NCBI GenBank assembly: GCA_947629795.1
Contig: CANRFC010000003.1
Location: forward strand, 62,001-126,000
Origin: an uncultured Oscillospiraceae bacterium
Lineage (GTDB): Bacteria > Bacillota > Clostridia > Oscillospirales > Oscillospiraceae
DNA: 64,000 nucleotides
Direction of reading: 5' to 3'
Of the stretch, positions 32,208 through 41,672 are shown piece by piece (positions within the stretch are counted from its first letter, which is position 1; the number at the start of each line of letters is the position of its first letter). The notes below the pieces were generated by a model. That model saw nothing but the letters and a program-made list of their open reading frames with translations. It was not told where the DNA came from and did not search any database. The position numbers and the translations under genes are program-made.

Positions 32208-34394
32208 ATGCAAATCGCCATCATTCTCGTCATTTTCGCCTCTGTACTTGCCCTGTGCTTCGCCGCCTTCAACTTCGCCTTCGTTCGCAAGATGCCCGAG
32301 GGCACAGCCGAGATGAGCGAGATCGCCGACGCCATCCGGGTGGGCGCTGGCGCCTTCATCGACTACGAATACCGGGTGCTCTACACCGTCATCGCCCTGG
32401 TGGCGGTGCTGATGGCCGTGGTCACCACCTGGCACGCCGCCATTGCCCTGCTCATCGGCTCGGTGATGTCGGGCTGCGCCGGCTTCATCGGCATGCGCAT
32501 CGCCACCTACGCCAACGTCCGGGTGTCCAACAAGGCCCGGGAGACCCGGGACATCGGCCAGACCGTGAAGGTGGCCTTCCGGGGCGGCTCTGTTATGGGC
32601 CTGTGCGTGGCCGGCTTTGCTCTGCTGGGCCTGTTTCTGGTCTATCTCATCTTCGGCCTGGGTATGGGCCAGCTGGACGTCACCGAGGCCACCTATGTGA
32701 ACCTGCTGGGCATGAAGTTCGTGCCCTTCACCATGACCCTTTCGGGGTACGCCCTGGGCTGCTCCATCGTGGCCATGTTCAACCGTGTGGGCGGCGGCAT
32801 CTACACCAAGGCCGCCGACATGGGCGCCGACCTGGTGGGCAAGACCGAGGCCCACATCCCCGAGGACGACCCCCGGAACCCCGCTACCATCGCCGACAAC
32901 GTGGGCGACAACGTGGGCGACGTGGCCGGCCTGGGCTCCGACCTGCTGGAGAGCTTTGTGGGCGCCATCTCCTCGGGCATCATCCTGGCCTATCACATGT
33001 TCCTCCAGTCCCAGGCTCTGGGGACCGGCATGAGCAAGCTGATGCTGGAAAAGTGCGTCCTGTTCCCCATGCTCTTCACCGCCGTGGGCCTCATCTCCTG
33101 CTGCGCGGGCATCGCCTTCCTGCTCTTTAAGAAGAACATGTCCAAGGACCCCCACAAGGACCTCAACGGCGCCACCTACATTTCCGCCGGCCTGACCATG
33201 GTGCTGGGCCTGGCGGTGTCCATGCTCCTGTTCCGCGAGGAGGACCCCGCCATCCTGAAAGCCTGCCTGGGCTTCAGCGCCGGGGCCTTCTCCCCCTGGA
33301 TCGCCGCTGCCATCGGCATCATCTCCGGCGTGGTCATCGGCATGCTGGCCGAGTTCTACACCTCGGCGGACTACAACCCCACCAAGCGCCTGGCCGCCGC
33401 CTCGGTGGAGGGCCCCGCCCTCACCATCACCCAGGGCCTGGCCCTGGGCATGGAGAGCTGCATGGCCCCCTGTGTGGTGCTGGCCGCGGGCATCATCATC
33501 TCCTATAATCTCTCCGGCATGTACGGCGTGTCCATGGCCGCCATGGGCATGCTCTCCTTCGTGGCCGCCACCGTGTCTGTGGACACCTACGGCCCCATCT
33601 CCGACAACGCCGGCGGCATCGCCGAGATGAGCCGCCTGGACCCCGAGGTCCGGGAGATCACCGACACCCTGGACTCGGTGGGCAACACCACCGCCGCCAT
33701 CGGCAAGGGTTTCGCCATCGGCTCGGGGGCTCTGGCCGCCCTGGCCCTGATGATCTCCTACCTCTACTCCTTCAATGAGGCGGGCACCGACCTGATCCTC
33801 AACATCATGACCCCCATGATCCTCTCCGGCGCCATCGCCGGCGCGGCCCTGCCCTTCCTCTTCTCCGGCATGCTCATTGAGGCGGTGGCCAAGGCCGCCC
33901 GGAAGATGGTGGACGAGGTCCGCCGCCAGTTCCACGACCATCCCGACATTCTGGAGGGCCGGGAGAAGCCGGACTACAAGACCTGTATCGCCATCTCCAC
34001 CAAGGGCTCCATCGGCGAGATGAAGGTCCCCTCCATGCTGGCCATCGTGGTGCCGGTGGTGTGCGGCTTCGTGTTCGGGCCCGACTTCGTGGGCGGGCTC
34101 ATCATCGGCTCCACCCTCAGCGCCATCATGATCGCCATTTTCTCGGGCAACGCCGGCGGCGCCTGGGACAACGGCAAGAAGTATATCGAGGCCGGCGGCG
34201 TGCCCGGCCACTCCAAGGGCAGCCACGCCCATGAGGCCGCCGTGGTGGGCGACACCGTGGGCGACCCCCTGAAGGACACCGTGGGCCCCTGTCTGGACAT
34301 CTTCATCAAGATCATGTCCACCGTCTCCCTGGTGGCGGTGCCCGTGTTCGCCAAGGTGAACCTGGTGTCCATCATCGCCGGGATGCTGAAGTAA
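32208..34394 (+). CDS. hppA: Membrane-bound ion-pumping pyrophosphatase
   Basis: 728 residues, about 16 membrane helices. It couples pyrophosphate hydrolysis to export of H+ or Na+. The substrate site motifs GADLVGKTEAHIPEDDPRNP and DNVGDNVGDVAG are intact, as is the second acidic cluster near the C-terminus (GDTVGDPLKDT). The GNTTAAIGKGF motif has Ala where K+-independent enzymes have Lys, which predicts a K+-dependent pump; Na+ versus H+ specificity cannot be read with certainty. ATG at 32208 has GAGAGGGA upstream, better than the earlier in-frame codon. Confidence 0.95.
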   Translation: MQIAIILVIFASVLALCFAAFNFAFVRKMPEGTAEMSEIADAIRVGAGAFIDYEYRVLYTVIALVAVLMAVVTTWHAAIALLIGSVMSGCAGFIGMRIATYANVRVSNKARETRDIGQTVKVAFRGGSVMGLCVAGFALLGLFLVYLIFGLGMGQLDVTEATYVNLLGMKFVPFTMTLSGYALGCSIVAMFNRVGGGIYTKAADMGADLVGKTEAHIPEDDPRNPATIADNVGDNVGDVAGLGSDLLESFVGAISSGIILAYHMFLQSQALGTGMSKLMLEKCVLFPMLFTAVGLISCCAGIAFLLFKKNMSKDPHKDLNGATYISAGLTMVLGLAVSMLLFREEDPAILKACLGFSAGAFSPWIAAAIGIISGVVIGMLAEFYTSADYNPTKRLAAASVEGPALTITQGLALGMESCMAPCVVLAAGIIISYNLSGMYGVSMAAMGMLSFVAATVSVDTYGPISDNAGGIAEMSRLDPEVREITDTLDSVGNTTAAIGKGFAIGSGALAALALMISYLYSFNEAGTDLILNIMTPMILSGAIAGAALPFLFSGMLIEAVAKAARKMVDEVRRQFHDHPDILEGREKPDYKTCIAISTKGSIGEMKVPSMLAIVVPVVCGFVFGPDFVGGLIIGSTLSAIMIAIFSGNAGGAWDNGKKYIEAGGVPGHSKGSHAHEAAVVGDTVGDPLKDTVGPCLDIFIKIMSTVSLVAVPVFAKVNLVSIIAGMLK

Positions 34395-34423
34395 GCGAGC
34401 CGAACCGCCGAGAGAACGTCCGA

Positions 34424-34456
34424 GGCCCCCTGGCACGCCAGGGGGCCTTGATTTCG
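34424..34456 (+). terminator. Terminator of hppA
   Basis: Stem GGCCCCCTGG/CCAGGGGGCC with loop CACG, followed by TTGATTT. Confidence 0.75.
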
Positions 34457-34466
34457 CCCCGCGGGC

Positions 34467-34495
34467 TTGACTTTCCCCCTGTTTCGCATTAAAAT
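34467..34495 (+). promoter_or_regulatory. Promoter of the cysteine desulfurase gene
   Basis: TTGACT, 17 bp, TAAAAT, 48 bp before the ATG. Confidence 0.7.
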
Positions 34496-34543
34496 GGTCG
34501 GGCTGTCATCGGTAAAATTCTGTACATTTAAGGGGGTCTCCCC

Positions 34544-35671
34544 ATGATCTATCTGGATAACGCCGCCACCACCCCGGTCTGCCGACCGGCCATGGACGCC
34601 GCCCTCCGGGTCATGTCCCAGGGCTGGGGCAATCCCTCCTCGGGCTACCCCTACGGGAAGGCCGCCGCCAGGGAACGGGAGGAGGGCCGCGCCGTCATTG
34701 CCGCCGCCCTGGGCTGCGAGCCGGAGGAGCTCTTCTTCACCTCCTGCGGCACCGAGGGGGACAACTGGGCCATCATGGCCGCCGTGGAGCTGGGGAAAAA
34801 GCACGGCCGGCACATCGTCACCTCGGCCATCGAGCACTCCGCCGTGCTGGAGTGCATGAAGCTCCTCCAGAGCCAGGGCTTTGAGGTCACCTACCTCAAG
34901 CCGGACAGAGAGGGCAACATCGACGCCCAGGCCATCCGGGACGCCGTCCGGGACGACACCATCCTGGTCTCCCTCATGCTGGTGAACAACGAGGTGGGCT
35001 CCATCCTCCCCGTCTCCGCCGCCAAAGAGGCCATTCTGGAACGGAAAGCCCCCGCCCTGGTCCATGTGGACGCGGTACAGGGCTTTTTGAAGCTCCCCTT
35101 CACCCCCCAGTCCCTGGGGGCCGACTTTGTGGCCATCTCGGGCCACAAGGTGGAGGGCCCCAAAGGCATCGGCGCCCTGTACATCCGCCGGGCACTGCTG
35201 CCCAAGGTGAAGCCCCTGATGGTGGGCGGCGGCCAGGAGAGCGGCCTGCGCCCGGGCACCGAGGCCACCCACCAGATCGCCGCCTTCGCCGCCGCCGTGA
35301 AGGCCTGGGAGCCCGGCTTTGCCGAGAAGATCCGCCAGGTAAAGGACTACGCCGCCGACACCCTCTCGGCCATCGACGGGGTGGAGCTCATCTCCCGGGG
35401 GAGCGCCCCCCACATCCTGGCCATCTCTCTGCCCGCCTTCTCCGGGCAGAGCGTGGTGGAGGCCCTGGGGAGCCAGGGGGTGTGTGTCTCCTCGGGCTCG
35501 GCCTGCCACCGGGGCAAGCCCAGCCACGTCTTCCAGGCCATGCCTCTGCCCCAGAAGGTGAAGTACGGCGCGGTGCGGGTCTCCTTCGGCCCCCAGTCCA
35601 CCAAGGAGGACGTGGACGAGCTCTCCCGCCTGCTGCGGCACATCTGTGAGAAAAAGAGCCTTCTTTTCTGA
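34544..35671 (+). CDS. Cysteine desulfurase (NifS/IscS-like, class V aminotransferase)
   Basis: 375-residue PLP enzyme that takes sulfur from cysteine for Fe-S clusters or thio-modification. N-terminal MIYLDNAATTP, PLP-binding Lys in SGHKVEGPKG (about residue 200) and the catalytic cysteine in SSGSACHRG (about 320) are present. There is no IscU or MnmA gene next to it, so the sulfur acceptor is not indicated. The next gene, a MATE pump, starts 22 bp later and is probably cotranscribed. Confidence 0.92.
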   Translation: MIYLDNAATTPVCRPAMDAALRVMSQGWGNPSSGYPYGKAAAREREEGRAVIAAALGCEPEELFFTSCGTEGDNWAIMAAVELGKKHGRHIVTSAIEHSAVLECMKLLQSQGFEVTYLKPDREGNIDAQAIRDAVRDDTILVSLMLVNNEVGSILPVSAAKEAILERKAPALVHVDAVQGFLKLPFTPQSLGADFVAISGHKVEGPKGIGALYIRRALLPKVKPLMVGGGQESGLRPGTEATHQIAAFAAAVKAWEPGFAEKIRQVKDYAADTLSAIDGVELISRGSAPHILAISLPAFSGQSVVEALGSQGVCVSSGSACHRGKPSHVFQAMPLPQKVKYGAVRVSFGPQSTKEDVDELSRLLRHICEKKSLLF

Positions 35672-35693
35672 AGTTTGTTAAGGAGTGTTTCCC

Positions 35694-37070
35694 TTGTTCG
35701 CATACATGAAGCGGGGCTCCGCCTTCTACCGTGAGGTGGCGCTGCTGGCCATCCCCCTGATCCTGCAAAACCTCATCACCAACTCCCTGGGCCTGCTGGA
35801 CACCTTCATGGTGGGCCGGCTGGGGGAGGCCGAGATGGCCGCCGTCACCCTGGCCAACATCCCCATCTTCGTGGTGCAGCTCATGGTCTTCGGCTTCCAG
35901 AGCGGCTCCAGCGTCCTCATCAGCCAGTTCTACGGCAAGGGGGATCACGACTCCATCAACCGGGTGATGGGCCTGGGCATCTACGTGGCCGGGGGCCTGA
36001 GCCTCCTGTTCGGCTGCGTCATGTTCTTCCTGCCGGAGCCCTTCATGGCCCTGTTCGGCAACGAGCTGGCCGTCATCGCCCTGGCCGCCCGGTACGCCAA
36101 GGTGGTGGCCTTCTCCTTCTTCTTCGACTCCATCGCCCAGGTCTACATCGCCGCCCATCGGTCCATGGCCGACCCCAAGCTGGGCCTGGGCATCCTGGCC
36201 ACCGCCATGGTGAGCAACACCATCCTCAACTACGCCCTGATCTTCGGCAGGTTGGGCGCCCCCAAGCTGGGCATCGAGGGAGCCGCCCTGGCCACCTTCC
36301 TGTCCCGGGTCATCGAGTTCGCCATCGCCGTGGTCCATGCCTGCGTGGGCAGGCGCTTCCGGGTGCGGCCCTCCGTCATGTTCCGGCCCAACGGGGAGAT
36401 GACCGGGAAATTCCTGCGCTACGCCAGCCCCGTGGTCCTCAACGAGACGGCCTGGGGCCTGGGCACCTCCCTCTACCCCACCATCATGGGCCACATGGAG
36501 GGTTCCCAGGCCATCCTGGCGGCCTTCGGCATCTCGGGCAACATCGAAAAGGTGGCCACCGTCATGGTCTTCGCCGTGGCGGGCACCGCCGCCATCATCA
36601 TCGGCCGGGAGATCGGCGCCGGCCGGCGGGAGCACGTCTACGAGATCGGCCTGGCCCTGGACACCCTGGCCTTCCTCCTGGGCCTGGCGGTGGGCCTGGG
36701 GCTCATCGCCCTGACCTTCGTCTTCTTCTCCCCGGTGCTCTACCCCATGTTCAACCTCTCCCCCCAGGCCGCCGAGATCGCCACCATGATGAATGTGGTG
36801 ACCTTCTCCTTCCTGTCGGTGCGCTCCTTCAACTCCACCAACATCGTGGGGGTCCTCCGGGGCGGCGGCGACGTGCGCATGGCGGCGGTGCTGGACCTGT
36901 CCCCCCTGTGGCTGGTGGCCCTCCCCTGTGCCGCCCTGGCCGGCCTGGTGTTCCAGTGGGGCATCTTCCCGGTGTACCTGTGCATCTCCCTGGACAACGT
37001 GGTCAAGTTCTTCATGGGGATGTGGCGCCTGCGCTCGGGCAAATGGATCCGGGATGTGACCATGGCTTGA
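35694..37070 (+). CDS. MATE-family multidrug/cation antiporter
   Basis: 458 residues, 12 membrane helices, two homologous halves as in NorM/DinF exporters. Family features are the N-terminal PLILQNLITNSLGLLDTFMVGRLG and repeated small-residue helices. The start is taken as TTG at 35694, eight bases after AAGGAG; a GTG at 35685 overlaps that site and the first ATG (35706) is too far. Substrate unknown. Confidence 0.9.
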   Translation: MFAYMKRGSAFYREVALLAIPLILQNLITNSLGLLDTFMVGRLGEAEMAAVTLANIPIFVVQLMVFGFQSGSSVLISQFYGKGDHDSINRVMGLGIYVAGGLSLLFGCVMFFLPEPFMALFGNELAVIALAARYAKVVAFSFFFDSIAQVYIAAHRSMADPKLGLGILATAMVSNTILNYALIFGRLGAPKLGIEGAALATFLSRVIEFAIAVVHACVGRRFRVRPSVMFRPNGEMTGKFLRYASPVVLNETAWGLGTSLYPTIMGHMEGSQAILAAFGISGNIEKVATVMVFAVAGTAAIIIGREIGAGRREHVYEIGLALDTLAFLLGLAVGLGLIALTFVFFSPVLYPMFNLSPQAAEIATMMNVVTFSFLSVRSFNSTNIVGVLRGGGDVRMAAVLDLSPLWLVALPCAALAGLVFQWGIFPVYLCISLDNVVKFFMGMWRLRSGKWIRDVTMA

Positions 37071-37076
37071 AGACCA

Positions 37077-37111
37077 CCGGCGGTCCTCTTTACGGGGGCC
37101 GCCGTTTTTTT
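37077..37111 (+). terminator. Terminator of the desulfurase-MATE operon
   Basis: 11-bp stem (two G-U pairs) CGGCGGTCCTC/GGGGGCCGCCG followed by seven T. Confidence 0.8.
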
Positions 37112-37132
37112 GCCCGCATAGAATATATTGTA

Positions 37133-37172
37133 AAGCATATACTTGACATTGTAATTGCATTGTGTTATGCTT
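37133..37172. promoter_or_regulatory. Predicted operator of the toxin-antitoxin operon
   Basis: Inverted repeat AAGCATA (37133-37139) and TATGCTT (37166-37172) brackets the promoter, with two direct TTGTAAnnGCAT words inside (from 37128 and 37151). DinJ-type antitoxins bind such repeats to repress their operon. Confidence 0.5.
37143..37171 (+). promoter_or_regulatory. Promoter of the toxin-antitoxin operon
   Basis: TTGACA, 17 bp, TATGCT; the -10 is part of the inverted repeat. Confidence 0.75.
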
Positions 37173-37194
37173 ATTCAAAAGGAGGTGAGCACAA

Positions 37195-37467
37195 ATGGCA
37201 CAGGCTATGGTGAACTTTCGCATGGACGCGGACCTGAAAAAGCGCATGGAGGCGGTTTGTGACGAGCTGGGCATGAACATGACCACCGCCTTCACCGTCT
37301 TCGCCAAGAAGATGACCCGGGAGCACCGCATCCCCTTCGAGGTCTCCTCCGACCCCTTCTACTCCGAGAAGAATATGGCCTATCTGCGGGAAGCCCAGGC
37401 CCAACTGGAATCCGGCGATGTGGTGGTCAAGACGTTGAAGGAACTGGAGGACATGGAAAATGATTGA
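37195..37467 (+). CDS. RelB/DinJ-family antitoxin
   Basis: 90 residues. N-terminal ribbon-helix-helix (VNFRMDADLKKRMEAVCDELGMNMTTAFTVFAKKM) binds DNA; the acidic C-terminal tail (residues 60-90) should wrap the toxin. GGAGGTGAG precedes the ATG. It overlaps the toxin gene by eight bases, the normal TA arrangement. Confidence 0.92.
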   Translation: MAQAMVNFRMDADLKKRMEAVCDELGMNMTTAFTVFAKKMTREHRIPFEVSSDPFYSEKNMAYLREAQAQLESGDVVVKTLKELEDMEND

Positions 37468-37723
37468 GCTTCATTTTGCCAAAAACTCTTGGGAGGAATA
37501 TCTTTACTGGCAAACCCAGGACAAGAAGACTTTACGGCGGATCAATGCTCTGCTCCAGGAGCTCTCCCGTGACCCCTTCCACGGCACCGGCAAGCCCGAG
37601 CCCCTGAAGGGAGATCTCAGCGGCTATTGGAGCCGGCGCATCGACGAGCAAAACCGCCTGGTCTACCGGGTCAAAGACGGCGTGCTGGAGATCCTCTCCT
37701 GCCGGGGCCACTACGACGACTGA
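37460..37723 (+). CDS. yoeB: YoeB-family mRNA interferase toxin
   Basis: 87 residues, full length for Txe/YoeB, a ribosome-dependent RNase that cleaves mRNA in the A site. Conserved catalytic residues are visible: Glu in GKPEPL (about 47), Arg in WSRRI (about 58-66 region) and His in GHY near the C-terminus. The W-E-x-Y-L-Y-W-Q start is typical. Usually YoeB pairs with YefM; here it is paired with a RelB/DinJ-type antitoxin, a mixed but known combination. Confidence 0.92.
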   Translation: MIELHFAKNSWEEYLYWQTQDKKTLRRINALLQELSRDPFHGTGKPEPLKGDLSGYWSRRIDEQNRLVYRVKDGVLEILSCRGHYDD

Positions 37724-37762
37724 CTCCGCCTTTGGCAGTCCCCCTTGTCCACCGCCAAATGT

Positions 37763-37801
37763 CCGGCGCTCTCCGTTTTGGGAGGGCGCCGGGCTTTTTT
37801 T
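37763..37801 (+). terminator. Terminator of the toxin-antitoxin operon
   Basis: 12-bp stem CCGGCGCTCTCC/GGAGGGCGCCGG (one G-U), then CTTTTTTT. Confidence 0.8.
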
Positions 37802-37845
37802 CCGGAAAATCCCCAACGTTCATAATTTCTTTACATCCCCAGCTC

Positions 37846-37874
37846 TTGACTTTCCCCCCGGGGAGTGGTACAGT
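37846..37874 (+). promoter_or_regulatory. Promoter of the hrcA-grpE-dnaK-dnaJ operon
   Basis: TTGACT, 17 bp, TACAGT, immediately before CIRCE. Confidence 0.75.
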
Positions 37875-37877
37875 ATG

Positions 37878-37904
37878 TTAGCACTCATAGAAAAGGAGTG
37901 CTAA
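37878..37904. promoter_or_regulatory. CIRCE element (HrcA operator)
   Basis: TTAGCACTC, nine bases, GAGTGCTAA: a perfect match to the CIRCE consensus just downstream of the -10 box, where bound HrcA blocks transcription. Confidence 0.97.
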
Positions 37905-37928
37905 ATTCTCTGACGAGGGGTGACCGGC

Positions 37929-38993
37929 TTGGACTTGTCTGACAGAAAAAAGAAGATCCTCCGGGCCGTCATCGAGAGCTACGTCCAGAACGCCGAGCCC
38001 GTGGGCTCCAAGGCGGTGGCCCAGTGGGCCCACCTGGACGTGTCCTCGGCCACCATCCGCAACGAGATGGCCGAGCTCAGCGAGCTGGGCTATCTGGAGC
38101 AGCCCCACACCTCCGCGGGGCGGGTCCCCTCGGCCAAGGGCTACCGGCTCTACGTCAACGAGCTGATGGACGACTACAAGCTCTCCCTCCAGGAGACCCA
38201 GCGCATCAACGCCGCCCTCCACCAGAAGATGAAGGCCCTGGACAAGGTCATCGACGAGGCCGGGCGGATGGCCGCCAAGCTCACCCAGTACCCCGCCTTT
38301 GCCCTGGCCGCCGCCCCGGAGAAGCTGACCCTGCGCCGCTTCGACCTGCTGCCGGTGGACCAGAATTCCTTCATCGCCGTGGTGATGACCGACTCCAATG
38401 TGGTGCGCAACAAGCTCTTCCGCATGGAGCACGCCCCCGCCGAGGCAGAACTGCAAATGCTGGGCACCCTCCTCAACACCGGGTTCGCGGGCCTCACTCT
38501 GGCCCAGCTGGGGCCGGAACTGGCGAGAGTGTCCCAGCACGCCAACCAGGGGACCTACGAGCTCATCGAGATGGTGGTCTCCTTCGCCGCCGAGGTCCTG
38601 GACGAACTGCAAAAGCGGGAAGTCCACACCGCCGGCATCGCCAATCTGCTGGAGCACCCCGAGTACCAGAGCCTGGAGAAGGCCCAGAGCCTCATGAGCT
38701 TCCTGGCGGACGAGAGCTTCACCCCCCTGCCCGCCACCGCCGCCCCCACTGCCATGACCAACATCGTCATCGGCCCCGAGAACGTCAACGAGGCCCTGAA
38801 GGACTCCAGCGTGGTCATGGCCTCCTACGACATGGGCGGCGGGATGCGGGGCCTCATCGGCGTGGTGGGCCCCACCAGAATGGATTACGCCAAGATCTCC
38901 GCCCGGCTGAGCTATCTGGCCCAGGGCCTTGCCCAGCTGGTGAGTCAGGGGCAGCTGCCCCCCGGCGGCGAGCCGGAGAAACCCAAGTCCTAA
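37929..38993 (+). CDS. hrcA: Heat-inducible transcription repressor HrcA
   Basis: 354 residues: N-terminal winged helix (SSATIRNEMAELSELGYLEQPHTSAGRVPSAKGYR pattern, about 40-75) and a GAF-like inhibitory domain. It binds CIRCE and needs GroEL for activity, so titration of chaperones derepresses the operon. Start taken as TTG at 37929, eight bases after GAGGGG; a GTG at 37920 overlaps that site. First gene of the chaperone operon. Confidence 0.94.
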   Translation: MDLSDRKKKILRAVIESYVQNAEPVGSKAVAQWAHLDVSSATIRNEMAELSELGYLEQPHTSAGRVPSAKGYRLYVNELMDDYKLSLQETQRINAALHQKMKALDKVIDEAGRMAAKLTQYPAFALAAAPEKLTLRRFDLLPVDQNSFIAVVMTDSNVVRNKLFRMEHAPAEAELQMLGTLLNTGFAGLTLAQLGPELARVSQHANQGTYELIEMVVSFAAEVLDELQKREVHTAGIANLLEHPEYQSLEKAQSLMSFLADESFTPLPATAAPTAMTNIVIGPENVNEALKDSSVVMASYDMGGGMRGLIGVVGPTRMDYAKISARLSYLAQGLAQLVSQGQLPPGGEPEKPKS

Positions 38994-39011
38994 CCAAGGA
39001 GGAAGGCTCTT

Positions 39012-39638
39012 GTGAGTAAGAAGGAAAAAAAGAAAGGCCCCCTGGAGGGCGCCGCGGAGACCCCTCAGGAGGAGACCGCCGGGATCTCCCAGGAAGAGAC
39101 CGCCGGGAAGCCGGAGGACGTCCAGGCCCCTGAGACCGCCCAGGAGGCCCCTGTCTCCGGTGAGCTGGAGGAGCTCAAGGCTCAGCTCGCCGCCAAGGAC
39201 CAGGAGCTGGAGGCCCTCAGAGCCCAGCTCACCGCCGACCAGGACAAATTCCTCCGGCTGTGCGCCGAGTACGACAACTTCCGCAAGCGGACCCAGAAGG
39301 AGAAGGAGAACATCTACGCCGACGCCAAGGCCGACACGGTGAAGGCCCTCCTCAGCGTCTACGACAACCTGGAGCGGGCCCTGAAGCAGGACACCGCCGA
39401 CGAGGCCTACAAGAAGGGCGTGGAGATGACCATGGCCGGCCTGAAGAAGGCCTTTGAGGGCCTGGGGGTCACCGAGATCGACGCCGTGGGCCAGCCCTTC
39501 GACCCCAACGTCCACAACGCCGTGATGCACATGGAGGACGACAGCCTGGGGGAGAATACCGTAGCCGAGGTCTTCCAGGCCGGCTTCAAGCTGGGGGACA
39601 AGGTCATAAGATTCGCTATGGTAAAAGTAGCGAACTAA
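39012..39638 (+). CDS. grpE: Nucleotide exchange factor GrpE
   Basis: 208 residues. A long acidic, Gln/Glu-rich N-terminal region (1-50) with a repeated EETAG phrase precedes the coiled coil (50-120, including [13 protein letters not shown]) and the beta-wing that opens the DnaK nucleotide cleft ([15 protein letters not shown]). Start is GTG with AAGGAGG upstream, 18 bp after hrcA. Confidence 0.95.
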   Translation: MSKKEKKKGPLEGAAETPQEETAGISQEETAGKPEDVQAPETAQEAPVSGELEELKAQLAAKDQELEALRAQLTADQDKFLRLCAEYDNFRKRTQKEKENIYADAKADTVKALLSVYDNLERALKQDTADEAYKKGVEMTMAGLKKAFEGLGVTEIDAVGQPFDPNVHNAVMHMEDDSLGENTVAEVFQAGFKLGDKVIRFAMVKVAN

Positions 39639-39682
39639 CTTCGTATAAAACAAATTTAACTATATTTTGGAGGCAAAACATT

Positions 39683-41548
39683 ATGAGCAAGATTATCGGT
39701 ATCGACCTGGGCACCACCAATAGCTGCGTGGCGGTGATGGAGGGCGGCGAGGCCGTCGTCATCCCCAACGCCGAGGGCAACCGCACCACCCCGTCGGTGG
39801 TGGCCTTCTCCAAGGAGGGCGAGCGGATGGTGGGCCAGGTGGCCAAGCGCCAGGCCGTCACCAACCCCGACCGCACCGTCTCCTCCATCAAGCGGGAGAT
39901 GGGCTCTGACTACCGGGTGAGCGTAGACGGCAAGAAGTACACTCCCCAGGAGATCAGCGCCATGATCCTCCAGAAGCTCAAGGGGGACGCCGAGGCCTAC
40001 CTGGGCGAGAGCGTCACCGAGGCGGTCATCACCGTCCCCGCCTACTTCACCGACGCCCAGCGTCAGGCCACCAAGGACGCCGGCAAGATCGCCGGCCTGG
40101 ACGTCAAGCGCATCATCAACGAGCCCACCGCCGCGGCCCTGGCCTACGGCATCGACAAGGAGTCCGACCAGAACATCATGGTCTACGACCTGGGCGGCGG
40201 CACCTTCGACGTGTCCATCCTGGAGATCGGCGACGGGGTCATCGAGGTCCTGGCCACCGCCGGCAACAACCGCCTGGGCGGCGACGACTTCGACAAGTGC
40301 GTCATGGACTGGATGGTCGCCGAGTTCAAGAAGGACACGGGCATCGACCTCTCGGGCGACAAGGTGGCCATGCAGCGCCTGAAGGAAGCCGCCGAGAAGG
40401 CCAAGATCGAGCTCTCCGGCGTGACCTCCTCCAACATCAACCTGCCCTATATCACCGCCGACGCCACCGGCCCCAAGCACCTGGACCTGACCCTCACCCG
40501 GGCCAAGTTCGACCAGCTCACCGCCCACCTGGTGGACGCCACCTCCGGCCCCGTGCGCCAGGCCATGTCCGACGCCGGCCTGTCCGGCAATGACATCTCC
40601 AAGGTCCTGCTGGTGGGCGGCTCCAGCCGCATCCCCGCCGTCCAGGACATGGTGAAGAAGCTCACCGGCAAAGAGGGCTTCAAGGGCATCAACCCCGACG
40701 AGTGCGTGGCCATGGGCGCTGCCCTCCAGGGCGGTGTGTTCACCGGCGACACCAAGGGCCTGCTCCTGCTGGACGTCACTCCCCTGTCCCTGGGCATCGA
40801 GACCCAGGGGGGCGTGATGACCAAGCTCATCGAGCGCAACACCACCATCCCCGCCAAGAAGAGCCAGATCTTCACCACCGCCGCCGACAACCAGACCAGC
40901 GTGGAGGTCAACGTCCTCCAGGGCGAGCGGGAGATGGCCCAGTATAACAAGTCCCTGGGCCGCTTCAACCTGGACGGAATCGCCCCCGCCCGCCGGGGCG
41001 TGCCCCAGATCGAGGTGACCTTCAACATCGACGCCAACGGCATCGTGGAGGTCTCCGCCAAGGACATGGGCACCGGCAAGGAGCAGCACATCACCATCAC
41101 CTCCTCCACCAACATGTCCAAGGAGGACATCGACAAGGCCGTGAAGGAGGCCGAGCAGTTCGCCGCCGAGGACGCCAAGAAGAAGGAAGAGGTGGACGTA
41201 CGCAACCAGGGCGAGCAGCTGGTCTACCAGACCGAGAAGACCATGGAGGACCTGAAGGATAAGCTGGACGCCGGCGACCGGGGCACTCTGGAGACCGCCC
41301 TCAATAAGCTCAAGGACGCCCTGAAGGGCAGCGACACCGCTGCCATCAAGGCCGCCAGCGAGGAGCTCTCCAAGGCCTTCTACCCCATCACCGAAAAGCT
41401 CTATCAGCAGGCCAATCCCCAGGGCCAGCCCGGCCCCGGCCCCGACATGGGCGGCGCCGGCTTCGGCGGAGCCCAGGCCGGTCCCAGCGACGACGGCGTG
41501 GTGGACGCGGACTACACCGTGGTGGACGACGACGAGAACAAGCAGTAA
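39683..41548 (+). CDS. dnaK: Chaperone protein DnaK (Hsp70)
   Basis: 621 residues: ATPase domain with [29 protein letters not shown] and [12 protein letters not shown], interdomain linker [15 protein letters not shown], substrate-binding domain, helical lid and a Gly-rich tail that ends with an acidic [15 protein letters not shown] stretch. GGAGG precedes the ATG. ATP-driven chaperone working with DnaJ and GrpE. Confidence 0.98.
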   Translation: MSKIIGIDLGTTNSCVAVMEGGEAVVIPNAEGNRTTPSVVAFSKEGERMVGQVAKRQAVTNPDRTVSSIKREMGSDYRVSVDGKKYTPQEISAMILQKLKGDAEAYLGESVTEAVITVPAYFTDAQRQATKDAGKIAGLDVKRIINEPTAAALAYGIDKESDQNIMVYDLGGGTFDVSILEIGDGVIEVLATAGNNRLGGDDFDKCVMDWMVAEFKKDTGIDLSGDKVAMQRLKEAAEKAKIELSGVTSSNINLPYITADATGPKHLDLTLTRAKFDQLTAHLVDATSGPVRQAMSDAGLSGNDISKVLLVGGSSRIPAVQDMVKKLTGKEGFKGINPDECVAMGAALQGGVFTGDTKGLLLLDVTPLSLGIETQGGVMTKLIERNTTIPAKKSQIFTTAADNQTSVEVNVLQGEREMAQYNKSLGRFNLDGIAPARRGVPQIEVTFNIDANGIVEVSAKDMGTGKEQHITITSSTNMSKEDIDKAVKEAEQFAAEDAKKKEEVDVRNQGEQLVYQTEKTMEDLKDKLDAGDRGTLETALNKLKDALKGSDTAAIKAASEELSKAFYPITEKLYQQANPQGQPGPGPDMGGAGFGGAQAGPSDDGVVDADYTVVDDDENKQ

Positions 41549-41560
41549 TTCTTCCGAAAA

Positions 41561-41640
41561 GGGCGGGCGGTTTGGAACCGGCCCCTGCAAGGATACTTTC
41601 TTGCGGGGGCGGGTCCCGGACCCGCCCGTTTCCCCTGTTT
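41561..41640 (+). other. Large GC-rich stem-loop between dnaK and dnaJ
   Basis: Outer arms GGGCGGG (41561-41567) and CCCGCCC (41621-41627) enclose an inner hairpin CCTGCAAG/CTTGCGGG and a competing small hairpin GCGGGTCC/GGACCCGC, followed by GTTTCCCCTGTTTTTC. It may be an attenuator, an mRNA processing site or a stabiliser lowering dnaJ expression relative to dnaK. Confidence 0.6.
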
Positions 41641-41672
41641 TTCATTCCTCATCTCAAGAGAGGTGAATCCAT

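Noticed and set aside
32040..34436. Long minus-strand frame antisense to hppA
   Set aside because: Gly/His/Ala-rich shadow of a conserved polytopic enzyme; no ribosome binding site or recognisable domain.
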